The notes under the pieces are model-generated. The model did no database searches. It was not told the DNA's origin and saw nothing but the letters and a program-made list of their open reading frames with translations. A program made the position numbers and the translations under genes. A stretch of DNA of 64,000 nt from NCBI GenBank assembly GCA_023055425.1, contig JALGPY010000003.1, forward strand, positions 50,329,891-50,393,890, read 5' to 3'. This DNA is from Linanthus parryae (taxonomy: Eukaryota > Streptophyta > Magnoliopsida > Ericales > Polemoniaceae). Every line of letters begins with the position of its first letter. Position 1 is the first letter of the stretch. Shown in pieces: positions 35,424-46,235 of this stretch.

Positions 35424-38400
35424 CTACACTTTTAGGCTCTGATGATGATCCTGACTTGCAATAGTTTCCATCATCATTTCACCATTCTTTTGGCTGCTAA
35501 GACTCCCATCTCCTTCAGCATCAAAGCTAGCATGAACACTGTACAGAACATATACAAGAACCGCGAGTGCCGAAAAGAATCCGAACCTCACGTAAGACGG
35601 GCCGTCGAGCGAACCCAGCAAGAAAATGTTGAGGAAGATTGAGATAGAAGGTATCCACGGCATCAGTGGGACCCCCCAGAACTCGGGTTTCCGAGCTTGT
35701 GGGACCACACAATGAAACAGCTGTATTATCGCCACATTTATCACGCCACAAGCGCCGAGGATGAAACCTTTAGGCTTCCCTTGGGGAGCAAATTGCCAGA
35801 CTAGGGTGAAGAGGACCGAAGTTAAGGAGAAGCAGAAAAGGAACGACAATGTGGGCCACGGATTCGTAGTCCCCACCGATACGTATCGCCTGTAGATTAC
35901 AGCATTGGCCACCATGTAGAAGACGAAGAGTGTACCGATGGAAACTAGGTTGAGGAGGATGTTTAAGTCGGTGAAAAGGGCAATTGCAGCCGTACAAATT
36001 CCTGAAAAGAACAAAGTGAAAAAGGGTGAGCAAAATGAGAGAGTAAGAACAAGCCAATCGTTGCATACTAGACAATGTTTGTATAAACAAAAGGGGGTGG
36101 TGTTTGCTATTTCAGGCCATTGTTAAGTCAAGTGGCTGAAGAAAAACAAACCAACATGTCCAAAACAAAAGATGGAAAGAAACAAAAGCGTTTTCCATTA
36201 TGAGAGGAAGCAACCTATCCGCTAAAAGTGATCACTGCTGTGACCTTTCAAGAAATCAGAGGGAAGGGAACACTTTGTAGTGGCTAACTTTGGTCATTTT
36301 CAGTGGGTGAGTTCAACCAAAATACTCCACCCCCAAAAGGGTATTCCAGAAAGAATTAACAAAACCAAAGTGGTTTATTTGGAAATTAAATTTCTTTAAT
36401 CAAATTATTAAAGCCTACCAAGAAGATCTCACGAACACAAATGCAGAATACATTCTCATAGGGTTCTAGGTATTAGTCCAATCGTGAAAGGACTTGGGAA
36501 AATGTTGACGACATACTTTTGAACTACTTAATCAGTAATCGCGATAGATATTCCTTTCTTTAGCGGGATACCTGGATCCTAAAAGATCAGGTATCCATCT
36601 TCAAATAACTGCAGATATCTTCATAGATTACACATGATTCTCGTGGAATCTTGCTACTTTTTGAATAGCTGAAATCACTATTTCTCTTTTGAAAGGCTTC
36701 CCTAAAGTTTGAACAGTCGTGGAATAGAATTAGGAATCACAGAACAGAGCAGCTCCATTAGTTCATCACCAGTCTTTTCTCAGATTCTTCAGCATCTTTG
36801 AACTTTGCAATCTCAAGATAATACTACTTATCGTTTGGGAGATTTATTGTTCCGACCCAATGGGATTACGACTTTTCTAAAAGGTCATTAAACTAATCTA
36901 CTCAAGTGTATTAGAGGAATAGCATCATTATCAAGCATTTCAAAAGCTAATGATAATAATTTTGAGTATTATGAATTGAAAGTGGAAGGATGCTAGTAGA
37001 ACAAAAACTGAGCGTGCAAATAATAACTAGCCAAGCCAATCAAATCAAAATTTTGGTTCCATCTTCAACTTGCCCACTCATCAATCTGTTTCTTTGCTCA
37101 ACAGGAGTCACACATGTAAAAGGAGATAGTCTCATGATTCTCACCCCCTCAATATTTCCTCTGTAAACCACACTTTTAGCAACCCAATCCAATCTTGACA
37201 AGGACTACACGTCTTTGACGACAAACTAGGTCCGATTCATAAATACGTGACAAAATTGACGATTACGTGTATATCATTGTTCTCCCCTCATAAAGAATTT
37301 GCTTATCAAATTTGTACATTTGGGCAACCCTTTCATTTAGGTATACTTCAATTATAATCACCCACAAGAGCTAGCTCACGAGCCTTGTACCATTCAATAA
37401 TACCCTAACAAACAACTATATATATCAGATTCGCAACAATATATTCCTAGAAAGGGAGTCGTTTTCAATTCGTAGATTTAGCTGACCCATTTCCGGGACC
37501 AATTTATGGACCCATTAAGGATAAACATGGGGTGAGGCATCGCGTTATCTTTTAACGGAAAATGGTCCCGGCGGAGATGGAACCCACACATGAAACGGCA
37601 TAGCTTCAAGTGTATTAGACGTCTTCGAAGACAAAAACTAGGTTCAATTCATTAAACTTGCCAAAATTGACTATCAAGTGCATACCATTGTTTTCATCCA
37701 TAATGAAATTGCTTATCAAAATTTAAATTTCGGCAAAACCCTCTTGTTGCGAGTCTAGTGAAATTGTTTGTTTCATTAAGGCATCCTTCAATAATTTCTA
37801 ATTACCCACGAGAGCCAGTTCGCCAGACTTGGACCATTTGATAATATCACAATATCCTAAACGACTATATATGTAAGATGCACAATAATATATTACGAGT
37901 CAATTCATAGATTTTGCTGACCAATTTTGGGGACCAATTTATGGACCCATCAAGGATAAACATGGAGGCGAGACATCGTGTTATCTTTTAACGGAAAATG
38001 GTCCCGTGCATGAAACGGCATAGCTTCAACCACAATCCAACTGAATCCACCCAATCCCCGCAAGAAAACTCTCTTGTTGTCTGTCTCTAACGAACTCAGC
38101 TCTCTAACTTAGAAAAAAGGACTCGCTCGCAGCCAAAAGAGTAATGTTATACGTGACCAAAACAAACCAAGAAGGAACGAAACGCAACAGTAGGCAACTT
38201 TATAAATAAATGCACAACGTATACTACTGGGTAACGTACCAAGGAAAACAGAGGCGTTGACAGGCGTTGATGTCTTCGGGTGGACCCGAGCAAACCAAGC
38301 GGGGACCACGCTCGACCGTCCGATCACGCACATGTATCGAGCTTGACCCAGCATCGCCACTAGCAACGACGTCAGTATCCCGAAACTCGCCCCGGCTCCA

Positions 38401-39711
38401 ATCACGTTCGAAACCCATCCCCAGCCGTTGGATTCTCCCCTGAACGCCGCCGAGAACGGCGCCTCCGCATCGATCTGCGTGATCACCACCGCCCAAGGCC
38501 AAATCCGTCATTTCACTTTAATTTTTGAAATTAAAAAAATTTTAAACCGACGAATTTATCGATTCGCATTCATACCAAATCGTAAGGAAGCAGCATCGAC
38601 ATTGAGGCTGCCATTAAGCAGTAAAGCACGGTCACGATGATGACTGATCCGGAGACGCCGATCGGAATGTCTTTCACCGGGTTTTTAACCTCCTCCGCCA
38701 TGGTCGAAACGGCGTCGTACCCGATGTAACTCAGGTAGACCATCGCCGCGCCGTTGAACACTCCGGCGGCTCCGAAAGGGACGAATCCGCCGGGGTGATT
38801 CGGCTCCGCCGGTTCGGTAAAGTTCTTCGTATCTCCCTTGTAAAATCCAATCAAGATCACGAATCCGATGAAGAGAATGTGAACGGCCGTTAAGATCATG
38901 TTCAGAACAGAGCTCTCCCGCGTACTGCAAAAATTAATAAGAAAGAAATTCAATTTGTTAGACACGTGAATCGAGGAGAGCGATTTTAACGGAGGAGATG
39001 AAATCGGACCTGTAACAGATCACGAGAGTCATGACTAAAACGACGGCTACGGCGATTATATCGATCTCGTTGAATCCTTTGGGGAGAGCAGGCACCGTGA
39101 CTCTCCATTTCGTCGCGGTTGATAACCCGACGGCGGTTCCGAAATACGCGGTGAAGCTCCGAGCCACAGCGGCGTTCGACAAGACGTAGTCGATGATTAG
39201 GTTCGCTCCGGTCAGAAACGCAGCGAACTCGCCTGTAAAATAAACCATCGATTGATTCGATTTGCAAAAATTGTAATTAAATAAAATCGAAAACGAGACG
39301 GGTCGGGAATGCGGACGGACCGAAGGTGACGCGGATGTAGCTGAAGGCGCCGCCGGCGACGGGCATGTCGACGGCGAATTCAGTGTAGCAGAAGGCGGAG
39401 AGGAGAGCGCAGAGGCCAGCAATGGCGTAGGAGACGACAATAGCCGGACCGGCGTAGAGACGGCTGGCGCGGCCGGTGGTGATGAAGACGCCGGCACCGA
39501 CCATTCCGCCGAGGCCGAATCCGACGAGGTCGTACCAGCGGAGTGTACGGCGCATTTCGGAGCCGGAACGGGCTCTTGCGCGAGTCATCTCCTCGAAGGA
39601 GGTGGAGGCGGAGCCGGCACGGCGGGCGAAGCGGCGGGGAGTGTCGGAGAGAGCTCGGAGGTATGAGGGGAAGCTAGAGAATGATGAGGAGGAGTCATGG
39701 GCTCCTTCCAT
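35424..39711 (-). CDS. CAT6: Cationic amino acid transporter, CAT6/CAT7 type
   Basis: This is a plasma- or endomembrane APC-superfamily transporter for cationic and large neutral amino acids. Exons are 39711-39321, 39232-39010, 38924-38576, 38474-38240 and 36001-35424; all introns are GT-AG and the frame is open for 591 residues, normal for plant CATs. Marks include the N-terminal MRRTLRWYDLVGFGLGGMVG, the segment FSYIRVTFGEF, FGAAGVFNGAAMVYLSYIGY in exon 3, MLGQARYMCVIGRSSVVPAW in exon 4 and VVPQARKPEFWGVPLMPWIP in exon 5, with about 12-14 hydrophobic segments. I start at ATG 39711 (MEGAHDSS); the open frame extends only through a GTG. It matches the CAT6/CAT7 clade better than CAT1/5/8, by memory of the family. 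A broken copy of its 5' end lies at 50567-51268. Confidence 0.93.
36002..38239 (-). repeat. Intron 4 of the transporter gene with a ~420-bp tandem duplication
   Basis: The 2.2-kb intron is far longer than the other three (88, 85 and 101 bp). Its 5' end holds two diverged direct copies, about 37195-37615 and 37612-38030, sharing CAAACTAGGT/AAAACTAGGT, GCTTATCAAA, ACCAATTTATGGACCCAT and CTTTTAACGGAAAATGGTCC. No transposon ends were identified, and no gene lies in it. The remainder (36002-37190) is AT-rich without recognised features. Confidence 0.75.
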
Positions 39712-39796
39712 TTTCACTCCTCTCTCTCTGTTTCTGTAGAGAGATGTGTTTAGAGCTTCTCTAGAAATGGATGAGATGAAGAGTGTGACAGAGGAT

Positions 39797-39806
39797 TTTA
39801 TATAGA
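39797..39806 (-). promoter_or_regulatory. TATA box of the transporter gene
   Basis: On the minus strand TCTATATAAAA lies about 90 bp upstream of the ATG at 39711, with C/T-rich leader sequence between. The same box is kept in the duplicated copy near 51360-51370. The natural upstream region reaches only to 40122, where an LTR element is inserted. Confidence 0.7.
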
Positions 39807-40122
39807 GAGAAAACTGAAAAGACTGTAAAAAGGCAGATTTAGATAATCACAGCTATGCCATGACTCTGACACTATCTAGACCGTCATTTATGAATTTCCT
39901 TCTTTTTTTTAGGAAACTTTTAATATATTTTATTTTTCGGTTAATTACGCTGACCCCTTTAGATTCGCGTTATTACACTATGTAACTTGATAGTTTGATA
40001 AGTGACACAAACTACACTCTTAGATCGTTGTTCTAACATAATTTCCAAGTTCTACTCTCTATCCTCCTCGAATCATTCTTCCAAATAATAATAAAATGTT
40101 AAAATTGCGACAATGATAAAAT

Positions 40123-40324
40123 TGTTGTGAATCGAGAATTGAGAGAGACAAGAAATAGAGAGAGATAAGATGTAGGGAGAGTAGTATTGAGATGTGTATT
40201 ATTCTCCAATCCTAAGCCTCCTTATATAGGCATTAGGTGGGCTTCTGGACCAGAATATAATTATACAAATACACCCACCTATGTGGTGGATATTCACATC
40301 AGTCCAATAACATATTTCATAACA
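40123..40324 (-). repeat. 3' LTR of the young LTR element
   Basis: 202 bp, TGTTGTGAATCG...TTCATAACA as read on the plus strand. A minus-strand TATA-like CCTATATAAG lies at 40221-40230 and points towards the transporter gene, whose ATG is 411 bp away. Confidence 0.92.
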
Positions 40325-40939
40325 CTCCCCCTTGAATATTCACCACTACGATGCCTCATTAAAACCTTGTCATGAAAAACCCAGTGGGAAAAATCAATGA
40401 CTAAGGAAAAAGAGTACATCGGTGAATTCTATTTGCTCGGCATTGGTGATGACATTCTTCTGGAACGCATCTAGATAATCTTCGCAAGCCTCGTTAAAAC
40501 CTTGCTATAAAAAAAACCTTGTGGGACAAAAATCGTAGCGAAGGAAAAAGAGTGCCGCTCTTTTAGCATTTCATTGGATCTCCCCCTCATTGGAATATCC
40601 TTGTACCTGACAAACAAAATCCATTGCAAAAACAACAATCTAAAAGAAATAATTAACAATCATAATTGATAAAATGCATATGCACCTAAAACTACTCGCG
40701 AGTGTACACTTTTTCATTTGCCTCTGGCAAATAATATTTCTCATGGGAACCAACCTCCATGGAATTTCACAATTTTGTGATTCATACGATCGTATTGTTA
40801 CTAGTTACATTTCAACCCATATTTTGTTGTTACTTAGTCCCCAAGACTAAAACAACATTATTATCATTTTCACCACAAGATGATTATATATATATGAGAA
40901 TTTATCATGATCCATATCTCATGTTTCTGATTTTAAATG

Positions 40940-41060
40940 TCCCACGCTTAAAAGCGGACATAAACTCAAACGTAAGTCCCACGCTCAACAGCGGACATAT
41001 ATCCCACGCTTAGTAGCGGATTTGTAATATCTGCATGGATCCCATGCTTAACAGCGGATA
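40940..41060. repeat. Four CGCTTNNNAGCGGA hairpin units
   Basis: CCCACGCTTAAAAGCGGACA, CCCACGCTCAACAGCGGACA, CCCACGCTTAGTAGCGGA and CCCATGCTTAACAGCGGA occur in a row, each with a CGCT/AGCG stem around a variable loop. They lie in the interior of the young LTR element. Confidence 0.8.
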
Positions 41061-41859
41061 TGTAGTATTCGCATATATTGTAATTATGCTTCGGGTTGTT
41101 CGTACTTTGAGTACTATACGTTATGCTCTACATAATTTTGTAACCCGAGCATTTGTTATGCGCGTGTTGACTTTGTTTTTGGCCATTAATTATCTAGTCA
41201 ACACTTTTCCCTTTAACCCATATGATTTGTATAGCGCTTAATATAATAATCATTAATTGTAGGATCATATGTAGTATTGAGGTACCTTTAGCTACTTCCA
41301 GAGCTTTATGCCTCTTCCAGGGCTATGAGCCTCTTCCAGGGCTATTCAACTACCAACGTTGACTTTGATCCATATTAATGATAACCTTTCAAGATTTTCC
41401 TCATAATCTTGTTTTCCCATCTTGTAGAGCATTATATTCATATACCAACTTATTTTGGATGCTTTGATTTCATGTTCCTCTTCCGGAGGATCAACATATG
41501 TACTCAAGCAACATTTTCATGCTTAAAGTGTATACCCAAACCGACACCCATTTGTCGAGAAGCTATCCATTTTATTTGGGATTTCGCATTAGTACATACC
41601 CGTAGAGACAATGATATTTTGGCTCATGTCATGTAATGGGACCCATTCTCCCCCTCATGACGTGAGCAATATGATCATAACCATAATGATATTTCGTTGA
41701 TGCTTCAGGCATCAATTTGTCTCATATGTACCTTGTGTAAACCAAACCTCAAATTCAAATAAGAACATTGACAATAAGCAATCTCTTGGAAGCCGTAGTT
41801 CTCTAATCAAAGTTTCGCCAAGAAACCCAAAAAGAGACGTAAATGTCAATACTTTTATT

Positions 41860-43265
41860 TAAAAGCGAGTGGTTGTAGATTCTCTCTTGAGGGAGATCTT
41901 TTGATGTTATTTTATAACTCCATGTTATAAACATCATCACAATTTCATAACTTCTGGTATGAAAATCACTTTTATGCATATAAATTGCTTATGTCCAAAT
42001 AGACTATGGACTAAATACATCTTCTGGATGTTTGTGCAAAATAAATACCGAATAAACAAAAGCTAATAATAATAATAATATAGGCATAAGCGTAAACTGT
42101 AAAAGAAAAGTAAAGCGACCTCTTCAGGAGGGTGGATCATTATTCCGTACTTTTAAATATCTCCTCAGGAGATTTCTTAATCAAAATATTATAGAACTTC
42201 AGGTTTTAATATTCATAACTGCGGGTTATGAAATCATGTAATATGTCACTTCGAGTGCATATGACTTGGCCAGATTTAACATCGATGGTGATTACGAATG
42301 CTCTTCAGGAGGTTCGTTTTTGATCCATAATACGAGAACACAAGAAAAGCTAGCAAAAAGAATCATAAAAAATAGATAAAGCGATGTAACAAAATATGAC
42401 CTCTTCGGGAGGTTTGATAATAAAACACTTTTTAGGAGATTTAGACATCTCTTCTGGAGATCTTATGATAATACGATATCACTTCAAGTGATACAAAAAA
42501 AAATTACACCGCAACCTCAGGTTACGATCAGATAATCATGGAATTCACAGCTTCGGGTGTGAAAGAATAATTGTATATATCAATCGCTTGGACCAATACG
42601 TGGTCAATAGTCATAACCTCTTCAAAAGGCTTGACAATAATAAGCGTATTAGGCGTTTTTTTTTTTTTATATATCTCTTCGGGAGATTTAATATGACTTC
42701 AGGTCATATAAAAATATTGTAACTTCAGGTTACAAGTCATGAAATAACATCTTCTAGATGCACTTCTTCAATTATGGTGTAACTTCGGGTTACAACCATA
42801 TCATCGTGTGGAAAAAAAATACAAAAAAAGAAAGTAAAGTAGCATAACCTCTTCAGGAGGCTTAGAAAAAAAAATGTAAAACATCTCTTCCGGAGACGAA
42901 AACATTACAGTATGACTTCAGGTCATAAAAAAAGTTATGCTGTAACTTCAGGTTACAGTTAGATTATTATACATTTCACAACTTCTGGTGTGAAAATTAT
43001 ACTTTTGTAAGAATGAAGCTTAAACCAAATTGTGGTTTTGATTAAGACATCACCAGGAGGTTAAAATAATAACACATGTTAGACATCTCTTTTGAAGACG
43101 TATAATATGACGGTATGACTTCAGGTCACAGAAAAATATATCGTAACTTCATATTACGATTTAAGTGTTATGTATTCATAACTTCCTTTATGAAACATGA
43201 CTCTTATTAAAAATAGCTAAAAGCTGATTTATAGTCATGGATTGAGACCTCTTCAGGAGGTTCTT
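41860..43265. repeat. Cluster of covarying hairpins with TTCNG-like centres
   Basis: More than 20 short inverted repeats share a centre TTCAG, TTCGG, TTCTG or close variant while the arms differ but stay complementary. Examples (plus strand) are ACCTC/GAGGT at 42399-42413, ATCTC/GAGAT at 42447-42461, TATCAC/GTGATA at 42477-42493, TTCATAAC/GTTATGAA at 42212-42232, ATATGAC/GTCATAT at 42691-42709, TTGTAAC/GTTACAA at 42717-42735 and CTGTAAC/GTTACAG at 42940-42958. Stems are 4-8 bp. Spacing is irregular, mostly 30-80 bp. Function is unknown. Confidence 0.85.
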
Positions 43266-43892
43266 TATTTAAGTAGATAAACAACATATAATAATAGATC
43301 TTGTGCACTCTGAATTGAAACTTGGTCTAATATTTTTTTTCATACCAGTAATATGAAAAAATAAATTTAAACATATTCATATCAATGGATAATCACATAA
43401 AACAGGAATTAGAAGTGATGGCGTTGAACCCCTATGTTCAGATCATTGTTTCTTCAGTAAATACTGATGAGAAAAAAAATGGATGGAAACAAGTACAAAA
43501 CCCACCCAATAGTAATTCAAAAGAGATGGTACAATCAGAAGCAGACGAAGCCAAAGATTGGAATAAGGATTTACCTTTCGAACACATAAAAATATTGGCA
43601 GTGATAAAATATACCGCAAACAGTAATATCACAATTAATAAACTGACCTAGAATTGTTAGAATGAATTGCCATAGATCTTGTCTTATGGTCCAAAGAATA
43701 CATGTGCTCATGCAGTTATAGAAACAATCAATTAAATAATCGTAATCAAAAGAAAAATCCACATGCAGTTTGCTTTCCTTGTCCTCTTTCTCATATGCAC
43801 AAAGAAAATTACTAACCTCGTAAGTGTATGGAACCGAACAGAAAGTATTATCCAATTTCGATGGACCCGAGAACGCTATCGTGCTGATAACG

Positions 43893-44094
43893 TGTTGTGA
43901 ATCGAGAATTGAGAGAGACAAGAAATAGAGAGAGATAAGATGTAGGGAGAGTAGTATTGAGATGTGTATTATTCTCCAATCCTAAGCCTCCTTATATAGG
44001 CATTAGGTGGGCTTCTGGACCAGAATATAATTATACAAATACACCCACCTATGTGGTGGATATTCACATCAGTCCAATAACATATTTCATAACA
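43893..44094 (-). repeat. 5' LTR of the young LTR element
   Basis: 202 bp, identical by eye to 40123-40324. Its minus-strand end is followed by ACGTTATCAGCACGATAG, the candidate primer-binding region. The five bases to its right are the AAAAT target duplication. Confidence 0.92.
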
Positions 44095-44463
44095 AAAATA
44101 TTATTTTGGTGTTACTGTCCTTTTCTTTCTCTTTCTTTTGAGAAAAAAAAATCAATTTTCTCCTCAACAAAACGATTCATTAAACTGTAGTATAACATTT
44201 CACCATATTATCATTATTCGGTTTCAATTAAATCATGAACGAATCATTAATGTCAATTAAATTTTGTAACTATAATGACTCAACTGGTCAAACTGATTTA
44301 TTTGCTATTGGTATTAATTAATAGAAAGAAAATAAGAAATCTTAACATCCATTATTTAAAACCTCTTTAAATTAATAATGTTGAATCTGGATATTTTATT
44401 AATTTAGCGAGATATTATTATATTAATTAATTAATCATTTATTAAATTTAAAGAGATTTTATG

Positions 44464-46235
44464 CCGGGAGGTTTCAAGCACGGTGGCCTTCGCTACGGAT
44501 CCTGGATTCTTATGCCGGGAGGTTTCAAGCAGCGACGTGGAAATAAAATGCCCATTCGTGGAGCATCGGTGGCAAAGGGACGAGCAGTTACCCCTCGCCA
44601 GAATGACCGACCTAAACACAGGTCACCGGCGGTCGGACCAGATTCAGTGGGTGTAACGGTAGATGACGTCGACTCGGAACATGAAGACGCATTGATGACC
44701 GAGTCAAAGGGTAACGGACGTTTTACGCCGCTCCCATCGGATAGCGATGACGGGTATTATGAGGGATGGCTTGTCGGTGACCCAATTGAAAAGTCAACCG
44801 ACGCCATTAATGCGGTGATTACTCCCGCTGTTGAAACGGAAACAACTAACAAAACTAAAGATGGTCAATTAATGAGTTCGAAGATCAACACTCAGAACAC
44901 ACCGGATAATAAGGCTAGACGCCGTGTAATTGATGGTGAAGACTCGAAAATTGCTCTGGTTCGCCCGATGAGTAACGGAGAAGATGATGGGCAGCAAAAT
45001 GTCAGTTTTACCCCTGGGGAGAAAAATGAGTTTATTGGAAAGAAGTTGTTGGGCCTATCTACTAGGCCAAAACTCTCCTTGCCAGCACTGAAGATTGGCG
45101 GCCTGGATACTTCCTATGCTATGGGCCCGATTGTTTTCAAAGCCCAAGGTGGCGTGATGCACTCTCCAAGACTGGCCCGCAAATTACAATCCCCTAAAGA
45201 GGTCTCTTCACATGCGGATTCAGAAAAGAAAAAGGGACGTAACATTGCCGAGTTGAAGGCAAGGATTAGAGAGGGGAAGCAGAAGGTAGAGGACGAAGTA
45301 ACAGTGGCAAAACGCAAAGGGGAGTTTCGGGAGTTTGACTTCACAGTGGATAGACAAGGTCCGATAAAGCGATCCAAGCCGGAGAAAGAAAAGACGGTCG
45401 AAGAACAGAACCAGGTCGCTGAAAAAGACATTATAGAGGTGGTGCAGGATAAAATTGACAACTTGAAGATATATGCGGTGAGTGCGCCGTACGCAATGAT
45501 CGCGTTGCCTTGGAACGTGCGAGGGTTGGGTAACTCTGGCACGTTCTGTTCACTCTGGGACCTCGTTTCAAGGGAACGGCCGAATTTAATGTTCTTGATG
45601 GAAACAAAGAAGAAGTTTGATGAGATGGAAAGAGTCCAGAATAAGTGTAATTTTCAGTTTGGTTTTCCTGTTAACTATAGGGGTCGAGGTCGCAAAGGAG
45701 GTTTATCCCTCTTATGGGATCAGTCTATGTTTGTTTCAGTATTGTCTTCCTCTTGCTATCACATTGATTCAATAATAAAACTTGAAGGTTCGGATTTGTA
45801 CTGGCATCTTACGGGTTGTATGGGGATCCAAAATCTTCAGAGCGTGGGAACACTTGGAAGCTTATTGATAGACTAAGATGCAGAGATGTTAAGCCTTGGG
45901 TCGTGCTTGGTGATTTTAACGCAATCATGAATAACAACGAGAAGGAAGGTGGTTGTTTTGTCCCTTTCTCACACCTTAGTCCTTTTGTGAGTACACTTCA
46001 TCGTAATGAACTTCGGGATCTCAAGTTCGCGGCTCCAAGTTTCACGTGGACGAATAATCAAAGTGGGGCAAGTTCTATCCGCGAACATTTGGATCGGGTG
46101 GTCACATCACCTCAATGGAGGGACGCTTTTCCAGGTGCTCGTGTTTTTCACTTGGAGAATACCTCGTCTGACCATCTACCCCTACGACTGGTTCTTAATC
46201 ACTCTGACTATCGATCTTTGAATAGAAGAGGTAAA
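44464..46235 (+). pseudogene. LINE fragment: ORF1 tail and endonuclease
   Basis: An open frame from 44461 to 45876 (471 codons) covers a hydrophilic, charged ORF1-like tail and then runs in frame into an APE-type endonuclease start (LPWNVRGLGNSGTF, NLMFLMETKKKFDEM). A frameshift near 45818 moves the rest to another frame (45816-46241) with WVVLGDFNAIM, FTWTNNQ and SSDHLPL, the conserved endonuclease boxes. RT is absent because a SIRE-like Copia is inserted at 46236. An 18-22-bp sequence TTATGCCGGGAGGTTTCAAG occurs twice at the start (44459 and 44510). Homology with the duplicated transporter segment stops at 44463, so this is the LINE's left boundary. Confidence 0.75.

Larger units (their letters stand above)
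40123..44094 (-). mobile_element. Young non-autonomous LTR element rich in small hairpins
   Basis: Two 202-bp LTRs (40123-40324 and 43893-44094), identical by eye, are flanked by AAAAT on both sides (40118-40122, 44095-44099). The empty site survives in the duplicated copy near 51650-51680, which confirms the boundaries. On the minus strand CAAGGGGGAG precedes the 3' LTR, and a candidate primer-binding site TTATCAGCACG follows the 5' LTR. The 3.6-kb interior has no gag or pol motif in any frame; it is LARD-like in design. It holds two copies of a CCTCRTTAAAACCTTG block (about 40350-40415 and 40488-40555) and, from 41860 to 43265, a dense series of small inverted repeats. Identical LTRs mean a recent insertion, so a helper element was recently active. 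Confidence 0.9.

Noticed and set aside
39712..39717. Transporter start at 39717
   Set aside because: The codon there is GTG; the first ATG in frame is at 39711, and the duplicate keeps the same ATG.
41860..43265. CRISPR-like array
   Set aside because: Repeats are small, irregularly spaced inverted repeats with different arms, in a plant retroelement. There are no equal spacers or direct repeats of constant sequence.
43385..43651. 88-codon host gene on the plus strand
   Set aside because: It lies within the young LTR element, opposite to its direction, with no recognisable domain or leader.
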